NCBI RefSeq assembly: GCF_018449525.1
Contig: NZ_JAAVUS010000001.1
Coordinates: 248,001 to 312,000 of the forward strand
Direction: 5' to 3'
Length of the DNA stretch: 64,000 nucleotides
Source: Bradyrhizobium sp. dw_78
GTDB lineage: Bacteria > Pseudomonadota > Alphaproteobacteria > Rhizobiales > Xanthobacteraceae
The notes beneath the pieces are model-generated. The model made no database searches, had not been told where the DNA came from, and saw nothing but the letters and a program-made list of their open reading frames with translations. The position numbers were made by a program, and so were the translations under genes. Numbering within the stretch: position 1 is the first letter of the stretch; every line of letters begins with the position of its first letter. This document shows positions 53,782 to 62,913 of the stretch, piece by piece.

Positions 53782-55362
53782 ATGGCCGACGCCACAGCCG
53801 CCACGCCCCAGATGATGAAGGTCCCGCCCTCGGAGCGGATCGCGCCGAAGCGGTTGTTCGCCTTTCTCATCATGGTGTTCGGGATGTTCATGTCGATCCT
53901 GGATATCCAGATCGTCTCGGCGTCGCTGACCGACATCCAGGCCGGCCTTTCGGCAAGCTCGACCGAAGTGTCGTGGGTGCAGACCGCCTATCTGATCGCG
54001 GAAGTGATCGCGATTCCCTTGTCGGGTTTCCTGTCGCGTGCGCTCGGCACCCGCCTGCTGTTTGCGATCTCGGCCTGCGGTTTCACCGCCGCGAGCTTCC
54101 TCTGCGGATTTGCCTCTTCGATCGAGCAGATGATCCTGTGGCGCGCGCTGCAGGGATTCCTCGGCGCGGGCATGATCCCGACCGTGTTCGCCTCCGCCTA
54201 TACGGTGTTTCCGCGCTCGAAACTTTATATCGTCAGCCCGATCATCGGCCTCGTCGCCACGCTGGCGCCGACCATCGGCCCGACGGTCGGCGGCTACATC
54301 ACCGATATCATGTCGTGGCACTGGCTGTTCTTCGTCAATGTCGTCCCCGGCATAGGCATTACCATCGGCGTGCTGATGCTGGTCGATTTCGACCAGCCGA
54401 ATTTCGGGCTGCTCGATCATTTCGACTGGTTCGGCCTGACCTTCATGGCGGGATTTCTCGGCTCGCTCGAATATGTGCTGGAGGAGGGCCCGCAATATGA
54501 ATGGCTGCAGGACACGTCGGTGGCGATCTGCGCCGCGGTCTGCGTGGTTTCGGCGATCGCCTTTTTCTACCGTGTGCTGACCGCGAAGGAGCCGATCGTC
54601 GATATCGGCGCCTTTACCAACCGCAACTTCGCCGTCGGCTGCGCGATCTCGTTCTGCGTCGGCATCGGCCTTTACGGCATGACCTATATCTATCCGCGCT
54701 ACCTCGCGGAGGTGCGCGGCTACAGCGCGCTGATGATCGGCGAGACCATGTTCGTCTCCGGCGTCACCATGTTCCTGATGGCGCCGGTGGTGGGCCGGCT
54801 GATGCTCAAGGTCGACATGCGCTTCATCATCGCGGCGGGCCTGGTCATCTTTGCGCTCGGCTCCTACCAGATGACATGGATCACCCGCGACTATGATTTC
54901 TACGAGCTGATGCTGCCGCAGATCCTGCGCGGCATCGGCATGATGTGCGCGATGGTGCCGACCAACAACATCGCGCTCGGCACGCTGTCGCCGGATCGCG
55001 TCAAGAACGCCTCCGGACTGTTCAACCTGACGCGCAATCTCGGCGGCGCCGTCGGGCTCGCCCTGATCAACGAGGCGCTGAACGACCGTACCGATCTGCA
55101 TATCTCGCGGTTGCAGGACCGCGTGAACTGGGGCAATGCGACCGCGACCGAACTGCTCAACATGCTGACCCAGCGCCTTCAGGGCATGGGCGACGCCTCG
55201 CTGATGGCGCTGAAGGAATTGTCCATGATCGTTCACCGCCAGGCGGTGGTGATGGGATATGGCGATACCTTCTTCATGCTGGCGGTGTTTTATTTCGGCC
55301 TCAGCCTGCTGGTGATGCTGCTGAAAAAGCCCGCGGCGCTTTCGGCAGCGCCAGCGCATTAA
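53782..55362 (+). CDS. DHA2-family MFS multidrug transporter (EmrB/QacA type)
   Basis: A 526-residue inner-membrane drug/proton antiporter with 14 predicted helices. Motif C-like GPTVGGYITDIMSWHWLFFV is near 170-190. The N-terminal motif MFMSILDIQIVSASLTDIQA and EVSWVQTAYLIAEVIAIPLS are typical DHA2 signatures. A long final soluble loop (RLQDRVNWGNATATELLN) precedes the last helix. The ATG at 53782 is used; a GTG at 53758 is possible. It works with the adaptor upstream and an outer-membrane channel elsewhere. Confidence 0.95.
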   Translation: MADATAATPQMMKVPPSERIAPKRLFAFLIMVFGMFMSILDIQIVSASLTDIQAGLSASSTEVSWVQTAYLIAEVIAIPLSGFLSRALGTRLLFAISACGFTAASFLCGFASSIEQMILWRALQGFLGAGMIPTVFASAYTVFPRSKLYIVSPIIGLVATLAPTIGPTVGGYITDIMSWHWLFFVNVVPGIGITIGVLMLVDFDQPNFGLLDHFDWFGLTFMAGFLGSLEYVLEEGPQYEWLQDTSVAICAAVCVVSAIAFFYRVLTAKEPIVDIGAFTNRNFAVGCAISFCVGIGLYGMTYIYPRYLAEVRGYSALMIGETMFVSGVTMFLMAPVVGRLMLKVDMRFIIAAGLVIFALGSYQMTWITRDYDFYELMLPQILRGIGMMCAMVPTNNIALGTLSPDRVKNASGLFNLTRNLGGAVGLALINEALNDRTDLHISRLQDRVNWGNATATELLNMLTQRLQGMGDASLMALKELSMIVHRQAVVMGYGDTFFMLAVFYFGLSLLVMLLKKPAALSAAPAH

Positions 55363-55667
55363 GTCGGGTATTGCAAGGCGACTGGCGGGCTTCGAACGTC
55401 ACGGTTGCGCCATGATTGATTTGATGGCGGCCCCGAAGTTTACCGCGATGCACGGGAACGTTTCCGCAGCGGATTCATTCGATCTGAAGACGGAGCGGGC
55501 AAGCGATTCGATTGGGCCCGCCATCCGTTGCTCGCGGGTATCGCCTGGAGACGTCGCCATTCGACGGTAGTGGGAATGGCCGACCGAGCGCCAGGCTGGC
55601 TTTCGCGTCCGCGGGGAGAGCACCCAAACCGGCTGAAGTGACAAGCACTGAAGTCAAGGAGCAGCCC
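55363..55667. other. intergenic stretch, nothing recognised
   Basis: No gene was accepted on either strand. GGGAACGTTTCCGC at about 55453 is a short near-palindrome, and AAGGAG at 55657 is the ribosome-binding site of the next gene. Confidence 0.4.
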
Positions 55668-55958
55668 ATGAAGCTGAATTCGACACAGGTGAAACAAACC
55701 TTGAACCAGTTCGACGCCCAGGTTCTTCCCGATGATCATCCGGCGGTCACCCAACTGAACAATTTGTTCGGAGATCACACGTTCTTTCTCGATCGCAGCG
55801 GCCTCAAGGTCCTGGAACCCGCCGATGCGCCGGAGATGGAAGCTCAAACCGGTGAAATTGTAAGTCTCGCCGATTGGAGCGATGCGACGCTGACCAGCCT
55901 GAAGCCACATGAACCCGAACTGACAGGCGTGGTCATCGTCCTCGAAGCGAAACATTGA
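55668..55958 (+). CDS. small acidic hypothetical protein, 96 residues
   Basis: A 96-residue protein starting MKLNSTQVKQTLNQFDAQVL, with LNNLFGDHTFFLDRSGLKVL and a C-terminal LKPHEPELTGVVIVLEAKH. It is acidic, without signal peptide or membrane segment. The ATG follows AAGGAG at 6 bases. The composition fits the chromosome. No family recognised; it may be conserved in Bradyrhizobium (from memory, unverified). Confidence 0.68.
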   Translation: MKLNSTQVKQTLNQFDAQVLPDDHPAVTQLNNLFGDHTFFLDRSGLKVLEPADAPEMEAQTGEIVSLADWSDATLTSLKPHEPELTGVVIVLEAKH

Positions 55959-56066
55959 GTCTGCATCCGTGACTCAGGTACCCAACCAAAACATGGCGGC
56001 GCGCCCCGATCGGGTGCGCCGCATGCCGTGATCCCGGATATTATTCGTCGCAGGTGAGTTGATCGC

Positions 56067-57320
56067 TCAGTTGGTCGGCCGCGCGAAGCTCGGATATTTC
56101 AGCTTGCCGTCGGCGATCTTGGCCGGCCACACCGTGACCTGCTTGCCATCCTGCCACTGGAAGATCATGCCGCTCACGGCGTCGGGTCCGTATTTGAGGC
56201 CGTGGGTGAACTGATCGTCGCGTCCGTAGAACTGCACCCGCCCGATGGTTCCGACGTAATCGGTTTTCTCCAGCTCGGCGACCATCTTGTCCGGATCGGT
56301 CGAGCCGGCGCGCTTGATCGCGTCGGCGATGATGTAGACCTCGTCATAGGCGGTGTAGCCGGTATAGGCCGGGTCGGTGCCGAACTTCGCCTTGAAGGCC
56401 GCGGCGAACGGCTTGGTCTTCGGCGTCACCGCCGTGGTGGCGGTCGCGACCGCCAGCGACGGAATGCCTTCGGCCGCGCCGTTGGTGTCGCCCCAGAAGG
56501 TCGGGCTCAGCGCCTGCGCGCTGACGCCGAACATCGGGACCGGCACCTGCTGGTTCTTCCATTGCACCGTGGGCTGCACGCCGACATGCGAGATGCCGGT
56601 CACGATCACGTCCGGCTTCTTGCCTTCGAGCTGGTTGAAGATCGGCGTGAAGTCCGTCGTATCCGGCGAGAAGCGGATGTGATCGACCACCTGCAATCCC
56701 GCCTTCGGCAAGCATTCCTCGTAGCCGGCATCGAGCGGCTTGGTCCACGCCGCGTCCTCGCTCATGATCGCGGCGGTTTTCATCTTCATGCCGTCGACCA
56801 GAAGATCCTTGGCGGCGTCGCAGACCGCCTGCGATTGCGCCGCCGAGGTCAGGTAGCCGTGGAAGATGTATTTGTTCTTCTCATAGTCGGTGTGAACCGG
56901 CTTGGTGATTTCGTTGGAGGCTGCGCCCGGCGTGATCAGCGGCATGTGCAGCCGCGCCGACCACGGCTCGAGCGCCAGCACCACCTCGCTGATATAGCTG
57001 GCGATGACCGCGCTGACCTTGTCGTCGGAAACGGCGCGCTGGAACGCGCGCACCGAATCCGCCGACGAGCTCTTGTTGTCGTAGGAGACGATTTCGATCT
57101 TGCGGCCGTTGACGCCGCCCTTGGCGTTGATTTCGTCCGCCGCGATCTGCGCGCCGCCCGGCGTCGCGGCGCCGGCGATCGACTGCACCTCGGCGATCAC
57201 GCCGATCTTGATCGGTTCACTGGATTGCGCAAATGCCGATGGGGCCGGGCAGGCGGCGAGCGCCACGAGCGCGGATGTCGCTTTCAGAAAATACGATAAC
57301 TTCACGCTGGCTTGAGCCAT
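56067..57320 (-). CDS. ABC transporter substrate-binding protein (branched-chain amino acid type)
   Basis: A 417-residue periplasmic binding protein. A signal peptide spans residues 1-31, ending PSAFAQS. The type I fold shows PIKIGVIAEVQSIAGAATPG, AADEINAKGGVNGRKIEIVS and VSAVIASYISEVVLALEPWS. A later VDHIRFSPDTTDFTPIFNQL follows. The start at 57320 has AGGGAGAGG upstream. As with the gene at 32598, no transporter partner is adjacent. Substrate unknown. Confidence 0.92.
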   Translation of the reverse strand: MAQASVKLSYFLKATSALVALAACPAPSAFAQSSEPIKIGVIAEVQSIAGAATPGGAQIAADEINAKGGVNGRKIEIVSYDNKSSSADSVRAFQRAVSDDKVSAVIASYISEVVLALEPWSARLHMPLITPGAASNEITKPVHTDYEKNKYIFHGYLTSAAQSQAVCDAAKDLLVDGMKMKTAAIMSEDAAWTKPLDAGYEECLPKAGLQVVDHIRFSPDTTDFTPIFNQLEGKKPDVIVTGISHVGVQPTVQWKNQQVPVPMFGVSAQALSPTFWGDTNGAAEGIPSLAVATATTAVTPKTKPFAAAFKAKFGTDPAYTGYTAYDEVYIIADAIKRAGSTDPDKMVAELEKTDYVGTIGRVQFYGRDDQFTHGLKYGPDAVSGMIFQWQDGKQVTVWPAKIADGKLKYPSFARPTN

Positions 57321-57480
57321 GACGTTTCCTCTCCCTGTATGTCCGCCTTGCCGGCGGCATGATCCGTCTTGTTGACGGCTTGGGAGAAGTCGAACACAGG
57401 CCTTTGCGCAAATCAAACAAAACCGGCGGGGGGATGGACGGGGTCGCAAAGCTGCGGCCGGCCGGACAAGCGGAGCGGCC

Positions 57481-57520
57481 AAAAATGGCGAGGGGTCCGG
57501 CGTGTTTGCGCCGGACCCCT
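57481..57520 (-). terminator. hairpin terminator between rnpB and the binding-protein gene
   Basis: AGGGGTCCGGCG (57491-57502) pairs with CGCCGGACCCCT (57509-57520), and the minus strand then reaches a run of five T at 57481-57485. It would stop minus-strand readthrough from rnpB. Confidence 0.7.
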
Positions 57521-57588
57521 CATTCTACCAAGACGCGTTTTCTGCGAACCGGAATTTCGCTTCGCACGAAAACGCTTTCGCATAAAAA

Positions 57589-58021
57589 GACATCAGCCGG
57601 CCTGTAAGCCGGGTTCTGTAGGGCACCGCCCGCTTGCGCGAACGGTACGTGACGGCCATTCCTCTGGGACCATGTTTGCACATGGCCTCGAGCAACCTAC
57701 CCGGACGGCGAGCTTGACATCGCCCTTGCGGCGTTATCGCCTTGCGGCGAACAGCCCGCGTTGCCGTCCCTATTCGGTCTTGCTCCCGGTGTGGTTTACC
57801 ATGCCGGTTCCGTTGCCGGACCCGCGGTGCGCTCTTACCGCACCTTTTCACCCTTGCCGCCCGCGCCCTTGCGGGTGGGGAGGCGGTTCGTTCTCTGTGG
57901 CACTTTCCCTGGGGTCGCCCCCGCCGGACGTTATCCGGCACCGTATGTCGATGGAGCCCGGACTTTCCTCCCCCGCGGCCTTTCGGCGATTGCAGGAGCG
58001 GCCGTCCGGCCGACTGACGTC
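57589..58021 (-). ncRNA. rnpB: RNase P RNA, type A
   Basis: The catalytic RNA that cleaves the 5' leader of pre-tRNA. On the minus strand, GACGTCAGTCGGCC at the 5' end (58021) pairs over 14 positions, with wobble, with GGCCGGCTGATGTC at the 3' end (57589), giving P1. The universal P4 strand GAGGAAAGTCCGGGCTCC is at 57970-57953. The 3' universal block CAGAACCCGGCTTACAGGC lies near 57600-57619. Its length of about 430 suits alphaproteobacterial type A RNAs. A T-run at 57583-57588 follows directly. Open frames across it are not genes. Confidence 0.95.
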
Positions 58022-58142
58022 TCAGGCATGGGGGTTGAAGGCCGCCGCGTCAAGCCGGTAACGCCCGATAGCAGCGGCCATGAATAAATTATCCTGAAGA
58101 TGCCGTCGCTTGCGCGCCCGGCAATGACCGCTGAAGCGCAGC

Positions 58143-58210
58143 TAGAGCATGATCCGGAAAAGTGGAAACCGGCTTTCCGAAAAGATCATGCTCAAACAGA
58201 AAGCTCTAGC
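58143..58210. repeat. dispersed GCATGATCC repeat, short form
   Basis: AGAGCATGATCCGGAAAAGT, GGAAACCGGCTTTCCG, AAAAGATCATGCTCAAACAG and CTCTAG. The stop codon of the amidase gene (58206-58208) lies in its last bases. Confidence 0.85.
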
Positions 58211-58991
58211 CTGCGCCTGCCTGGTCATCGTCGTTCGGCAGATTCGTCAGCAGCGCATGCAGCGTGGACAGTGTCGAAACGTCGGCGATTCCATCGACGC
58301 GCGCCGGCCGGAAATGGCGCTGGAAGGCGGTGACCACGTCCATGGTCGGCCCGTCATATCTTCCGCTAACCGGGATGCCGTAGCCATATTTGGCGAACGC
58401 CTGCTGCAACTTCAGCACGTCGTCGCTGATGGAGCCGAGCCTGAGCGTTTCGGCGCGCACGATCGGCGCCGGTTGCACCCAATGGCCGACGCCCGAATTG
58501 GCCAGCGAGTGCCACGGAAATTTTTCGCCGGGATCTTTCTTGCGCGAAGGCGCGATATCCGAATGGGCGAGCACGCGATGCGACGGAATTCCGCGGCGCA
58601 GCATGATGCCGCGGCACAGCGCAATCACGGCGGCGATCTGGCGCAGCGGAAAGTCCGGATAGCCCCAGTCATGGCCGCGATTGATGATCTCGACGCCGAT
58701 CGAGCAGGAATTGATGTCTTCCTCGCCGGCCCAATACGACACGCCGGCATGCCAGGCGCGTTTGGCTTCCGGAACGGATTGCACGATGCGGCCGTCTTCC
58801 AGCACGATGTAGTGCGCGGAAACGTCGGTTCCGGCCGTGCATAATTTCGCGATCGCGGCTTCGACGTCCGGCATGCCGGTGTAGTGCAGCACGATCATGT
58901 CGGGCAAACGGCCCCGGTTCCGCTCGCCGTAATTGGCCGACGGAATCACGTCCGAGGCGATCGAGGAGTCCGGCGTGAACGTTTTCATCAT
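58206..58991 (-). CDS. N-acetylmuramoyl-L-alanine amidase (AmpD type) with peptidoglycan-binding domain
   Basis: A 261-residue enzyme that cleaves the MurNAc-L-Ala bond. The zinc ligands are visible: His in DMIVLHYTGMPDVEAAIAK near residue 36, and HRVLAHSDIAPSRKKDPGE with His and Asp near 143-153. NSCSIGVEIINRGHDWGYPD lies between. The C-terminal PG_binding_1 domain starts LKLQQAFAKYGYGIPVSGRY. The start is uncertain; ATG at 58991 (or 58988) is used. It is anhydro-muropeptide recycling-like or cell-wall-linked, and lies just before the dcw cluster. Confidence 0.87.
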   Translation of the reverse strand: MMKTFTPDSSIASDVIPSANYGERNRGRLPDMIVLHYTGMPDVEAAIAKLCTAGTDVSAHYIVLEDGRIVQSVPEAKRAWHAGVSYWAGEEDINSCSIGVEIINRGHDWGYPDFPLRQIAAVIALCRGIMLRRGIPSHRVLAHSDIAPSRKKDPGEKFPWHSLANSGVGHWVQPAPIVRAETLRLGSISDDVLKLQQAFAKYGYGIPVSGRYDGPTMDVVTAFQRHFRPARVDGIADVSTLSTLHALLTNLPNDDDQAGAG

Positions 58992-59563
58992 CGCGCTGGC
59001 CCTGGGAAGCGGAAGGGCATGCTGACGTTTCGAATCAACACCAGCAGACACGGACGAACCAATCGACATATCAACAACTCAAACCAGGCAAGAGACAGCA
59101 ACAATACGATCCGGGCCGGACCTTGTTTACCGTTCCTTTAGGATATCCTCAGCTCAATCCGGGCGTATCTCTCGCCGCGCAATCGGCCACATGTAAGGCA
59201 GCATCTATGCGCTGTTAGCGCATTTGCACGGGGCCATCCCGCTAAAAATCTGCTGCAATCCTTAATGTGATCGTCAACGCTTTCTTAAGGCTAACTGCCG
59301 TTACTAAGTGGTGAACAGCCGAACCGGTTTTGGGGACGGCCGAGGCCCTATTTCACGCTCGAACTTCGATGGCAGCCCACCAAATCCCGTGCGGAATCCC
59401 GCGTCTGCGATTTGGGCCATGCGGAACCGGAACATGGGCCTCGCTTGAACAGAATCGGCGTTTCGGTTGGAACCGCCGCGTGAAGCGTAGAGATTTGAGG
59501 CGCAATGGGTCCGTTCGCGTCCAGTTTCGTTCCCCAGACCCGGTGCGTGCCAGGAGCCGGGGC
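58992..59563. other. upstream region of the dcw cluster, no mraZ
   Basis: No mraZ-like frame is present between the amidase and rsmH, where it usually lies. ATGCGC-TGTTA-GCGCAT (59207-59223) is a small hairpin. TTGTTTACCG and TAAGG tracts near 59120-59300 may hold promoters; none could be fixed with confidence. Confidence 0.5.
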
Positions 59564-60559
59564 ATGAGCGCGTCCGGCAGCCGCCACATCCCGGTCCTTG
59601 GCCGCGAAGCCGTCGAATGGTTGTCGCTCCGGTCCGGCGGGATCTATGTCGACGCCACCTTTGGCGCCGGCGGCTACAGCCGGATGATGCTCGAGGTCGC
59701 GGGAACCCGAATCATCGGCATCGACCGCGACCGCAATGCGGTCGCCGGCGGATTCGCGCTGGTCGATCAATCCGGCGGCCGGCTCACCTTGGTTGAAGAC
59801 CGTTTTTCGCGGCTTGCCGAGGTGTGCGCCGGCGAAGGCGTCCCATTGGTCGACGGCGTCGTGATGGATGTCGGCGTGTCGTCGATGCAGCTCGACCAGG
59901 CCGGGCGCGGCTTTTCGTTTCGTCTCGATGGCCCGCTCGACATGCGGATGGGCCACGACGGCCCGACGGCGGCCGACGTGGTCGCCAGGGCCTCGGAGGC
60001 GGATCTCGCCAACATCATCTACATCTTCGGCGAGGAGCGCCATTCCCGCAGTGTGGCGCGCGCCATCGTCGCCGCGCGCAAGGAAGCGCCGATCACGACC
60101 ACGCGCGCGCTGGCCGAACTCGTTGCCAAGGTCGTGTGGTCGAAGCCGGGCGACATCCACCCGGCGACGCGGACCTTCCAGGCGTTGCGGATCTTCGTCA
60201 ACGAGGAACTCGACGAATTGCATCTGGCGCTGTCGGCGGCGGAGCGCGTGCTGAAGCCCGGCGGCCGTCTCGCGGTGGTCTCGTTCCACTCGCTCGAAGA
60301 CCGCATCGTCAAGAATTTTTTCGTCGAACGCAGCAAGGCCGGCGGCGGATCGCGTCATTTGCCGGAGATCGAGTCCGCTCCGCCGAGTTTTTCCGTTCTG
60401 ACCAAGCGCCCGGTCACGCCCGGCGACAACGAGATCGCGGCCAATCCGCGTGCGCGCTCGGCCAAACTGCGCGCGGCGGAGCGCACCGCCGCGCCGGCGC
60501 ATGCGGCCGGCGCGCTTCCGGCGTGGCCGTCGCTCGCCGACGTGATGAGGGGAGGCTGA
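59564..60559 (+). CDS. rsmH: 16S rRNA (cytosine(1402)-N(4))-methyltransferase RsmH
   Basis: A 331-residue enzyme that methylates N4 of C1402 in 16S rRNA with SAM. It starts [20 protein letters not shown], with [32 protein letters not shown] and [26 protein letters not shown] and [13 protein letters not shown] near the C-terminus are family signatures. The ATG at 59564 has CAGGAG 9 bases before it. It is the first gene of the dcw cluster here. ftsL follows two bases after the stop. Confidence 0.96.
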   Translation: MSASGSRHIPVLGREAVEWLSLRSGGIYVDATFGAGGYSRMMLEVAGTRIIGIDRDRNAVAGGFALVDQSGGRLTLVEDRFSRLAEVCAGEGVPLVDGVVMDVGVSSMQLDQAGRGFSFRLDGPLDMRMGHDGPTAADVVARASEADLANIIYIFGEERHSRSVARAIVAARKEAPITTTRALAELVAKVVWSKPGDIHPATRTFQALRIFVNEELDELHLALSAAERVLKPGGRLAVVSFHSLEDRIVKNFFVERSKAGGGSRHLPEIESAPPSFSVLTKRPVTPGDNEIAANPRARSAKLRAAERTAAPAHAAGALPAWPSLADVMRGG

Positions 60560-60561
60560 CC

Positions 60562-60990
60562 ATGCGCATCCTCCATTTGCTCGTGATCGGCGTTCTCGTG
60601 TTCGCGGCCGCCTATGTCTACCGGATCAAGATGGCGTCCACCGTGCGCACCGAGCGGGTGCTGAAATTGCAGGCTGATATTCACGAGCAGCGCGACGCGA
60701 TCGCTGCGCTTCACGCGGAATGGACCAAACTCGATGCGCCGCTGCGGCTGCAAGGCCTGGTCGAGCGGCATCTGCCTCTGAAGCCGATCAACGCCACGCA
60801 ATATGATTCACTCAAGAACCTGCCGGAGCGGCCGCCTAACTTCAACCGCGCGCCCGATCCGATCGGCGCGATGCTCGGCACCATCCAAGCGGCGGCTGAC
60901 GGCAAGGATGACGGCGCCAAATTTGACGGTGACAAGGCCGACGATCCGGCCGTGACCGGTTCGGTGCCGGCGCCGGAGGACAGGCAATGA
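60562..60990 (+). CDS. ftsL: FtsL-like cell-division protein
   Basis: A 142-residue single-pass membrane protein. The N-terminal transmembrane helix is residues 3-21 (ILHLLVIGVLVFAAAYVYRI), followed by a coiled-coil, VRTERVLKLQADIHEQRDAI, in the periplasm. The C-terminal 55 residues are disordered and acidic. Position between rsmH and ftsI and the TM-plus-coiled-coil layout fit FtsL, which bridges FtsB and FtsQ and activates FtsWI at the septum. Sequence similarity within the family is low, so context carries the call. GGGGAGG lies upstream. Confidence 0.82.
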   Translation: MRILHLLVIGVLVFAAAYVYRIKMASTVRTERVLKLQADIHEQRDAIAALHAEWTKLDAPLRLQGLVERHLPLKPINATQYDSLKNLPERPPNFNRAPDPIGAMLGTIQAAADGKDDGAKFDGDKADDPAVTGSVPAPEDRQ

Positions 60991-62744
60991 CCGGCAAGGG
61001 CAAGGCAATGACCGTCGTGACATCGAGGCCGGCGGAGCCGTGGCGGCGGCGGCTGATCCGCAGCCTCTTGTACGGACGCAACGTCGATCGCGTCGCGAAG
61101 GCGCGCGCCCGTGTCGGACTGGCGATCGTGGCGTTCGCGGCGATCTATGCGGTGATCGGCGGCCGGCTGATCATGTACGCCACCATCGGCGACAGTCATG
61201 GCGGGCGCCGGACCGCGTCGCAGGACGCGATCGCGACCGCGCGCCCCGATCTCGTCGACCGCAACGGCGAGATCCTCGCAACCGACGTCAAGGCGCCGAG
61301 CCTGTTCGCCGAACCGCGCCGCATCATCGACAAGGACGAGGCGGTCGAGCTTCTGACCGCGACGCTGCCCGATCTCGACAGCGCCGAAGTGCGCGACCGC
61401 CTGTCGTCGAAAAAAGGTTTCGTCTGGCTCAAGCGCGAAATCACGCCGCAACAGCAGCAGGAGATCCATCGCCTCGGCGTTCCCGGCATCGGCTTCCTGC
61501 GCGAGAACAAGCGCGTCTATCCGACCGGCAACGAGGTCGCGCACCTGATCGGCCTGGTCAATATCGACAACCAGGGCATCGCCGGGATGGAGAAATGGCT
61601 CGACAATAACGGTCTTGCCGATCTGCATCGCGCCGGCTTCGCCACCGATCGGCTGCAGCAGCCGGTGGAATTGTCGGTCGATCTGCGCGTCGAGCATGCG
61701 CTGCGTGACGAACTGCTCAAGGCCAAGGACAAGTTCCACGCCAAGGCGGCTTCCGGCATCGTCTCCAATGTCAGGACCGGCGAGATCGTGGCGATGGTGT
61801 CGCTGCCGGATTTCGATCCCAACAATCCCAAGGAGGCACACGATCCCGACCGCATCAATCGGCTGACCACCGGCGTGTATGAATTGGGCTCGACCTTCAA
61901 GGCGTTCACGCTGGCGATGGCGCTGGATACCGGCAAATACGATCTCAATTCGATGTGGGATGCCCGCGCGTCGTTGCACTATGGCAAGTTCACGATTCAT
62001 GACGACGAGCCGAAGGGCCGTTTCATCAGCATGAAGGAGGTCTTCACCTTTTCGTCGAACATCGGCGCGGCGCGCATCGCGCTGGCGCAGGGCGTCGACG
62101 CGCACAAGGCCTTCCTGCGCAAGATGGGGCAGCTCGAACGGCTGCGCACCGAATTGCCGGAAAGCGCCGCGCCGATCGTGCCGCGGCACTGGGGCGAGTT
62201 GAACACGATCACCATCGCGTTCGGCCACGGCATCGCGGTGGCGCCGTTGCAGGCGGTGATGGGCATCGATGCGCTGGTCAATGGCGGCTACCTGATCCCG
62301 CCGACTTTCCTGAAACGCAGCGAGAGCGACGCGATGGCGCTGGCCAAGCGCGTCATCAAGCCCGATACGTCGGAAAAAATGCGCTATCTGATGCGGCTGA
62401 ACGCCGAGATCGGCACCGCGCGAAAGGCCGATGTGAACGGCTATTATATCGGCGGCAAGACCGGCACCGCGGAAAAGGTCGTCGGCGGCCGCTATGCCAA
62501 GAAGCGCGTGCTCACCGCCTTCACCGCGATCCTGCCGGCCGACAAGCCGCAATATCAGCTTCTGGTGATGCTGGACGAGCCGCAGCCGACCAAGGAGACC
62601 TACGGCTTCATCACCTCGGGCTGGAACGCGGTGCCGACCGGCGGCGCCGTGATCGCCCGGATCGCGCCCTTGCTGGGAATCGAGCCGCGCTTCGATTTGC
62701 CGCCGCCCGAGCGCCTTATTCTTGCGGCATCCAGGACGAACTAG
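60987..62744 (+). CDS. ftsI: peptidoglycan D,D-transpeptidase FtsI (PBP3)
   Basis: A 585-residue septal class B penicillin-binding protein. A cytoplasmic N-terminus and one helix (about residues 42-62, [20 protein letters not shown]) precede the pedestal domain ([20 protein letters not shown]). The transpeptidase domain shows the active Ser in [10 protein letters not shown] (STFK), the SSN motif in [10 protein letters not shown] and KTGT in [17 protein letters not shown]. The start overlaps the ftsL stop in an ATGA; a second ATG at 61008 is possible. A hairpin repeat separates it from murE. Confidence 0.96.
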   Translation: MTGKGKAMTVVTSRPAEPWRRRLIRSLLYGRNVDRVAKARARVGLAIVAFAAIYAVIGGRLIMYATIGDSHGGRRTASQDAIATARPDLVDRNGEILATDVKAPSLFAEPRRIIDKDEAVELLTATLPDLDSAEVRDRLSSKKGFVWLKREITPQQQQEIHRLGVPGIGFLRENKRVYPTGNEVAHLIGLVNIDNQGIAGMEKWLDNNGLADLHRAGFATDRLQQPVELSVDLRVEHALRDELLKAKDKFHAKAASGIVSNVRTGEIVAMVSLPDFDPNNPKEAHDPDRINRLTTGVYELGSTFKAFTLAMALDTGKYDLNSMWDARASLHYGKFTIHDDEPKGRFISMKEVFTFSSNIGAARIALAQGVDAHKAFLRKMGQLERLRTELPESAAPIVPRHWGELNTITIAFGHGIAVAPLQAVMGIDALVNGGYLIPPTFLKRSESDAMALAKRVIKPDTSEKMRYLMRLNAEIGTARKADVNGYYIGGKTGTAEKVVGGRYAKKRVLTAFTAILPADKPQYQLLVMLDEPQPTKETYGFITSGWNAVPTGGAVIARIAPLLGIEPRFDLPPPERLILAASRTN

Positions 62745-62813
62745 TAAGTCGTAACGACCGCAATATCATTCCGTTTTTTGAAGATCCGCCGGCGCGCGAT
62801 GGCGTTTTCAAGC

Positions 62814-62897
62814 GAAGTGGAGACCGGTTCGCGTGAAGAAAACGCGTCAAAGCAGCAATCCAAAGCCAGGTTCTGATTTAATCAGAACCTGGCTTTA
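62814..62897. repeat. two-hairpin dispersed repeat, copy 3
   Basis: CGCGTGAAGAAAACGCG (about 62830-62846) gives the first stem. A perfect palindrome with 17-bp arms (62862-62878 and 62880-62896) around one T follows. It lies in the ftsI-murE gap of an operon, where it may weaken readthrough or protect RNA. Confidence 0.82.
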
Positions 62898-62913
62898 ACC
62901 CGGACTGGAAGAC

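Noticed and set aside
52489..55359. A 956-codon open frame on the minus strand
   Set aside because: It is the antisense of the emrA and MFS genes, whose domains and motifs are clear; long antisense frames are common in high-GC DNA.
55453..55480. GGGAACGTTTCC as an EcfG promoter
   Set aside because: No CGTT-like element at the right distance follows, and the next gene starts 190 bases on.
57369..58061. Open frames of 90-230 codons on both strands
   Set aside because: They cross rnpB; its universal motifs and P1 pairing explain the sequence, and the frames have no homology pattern.
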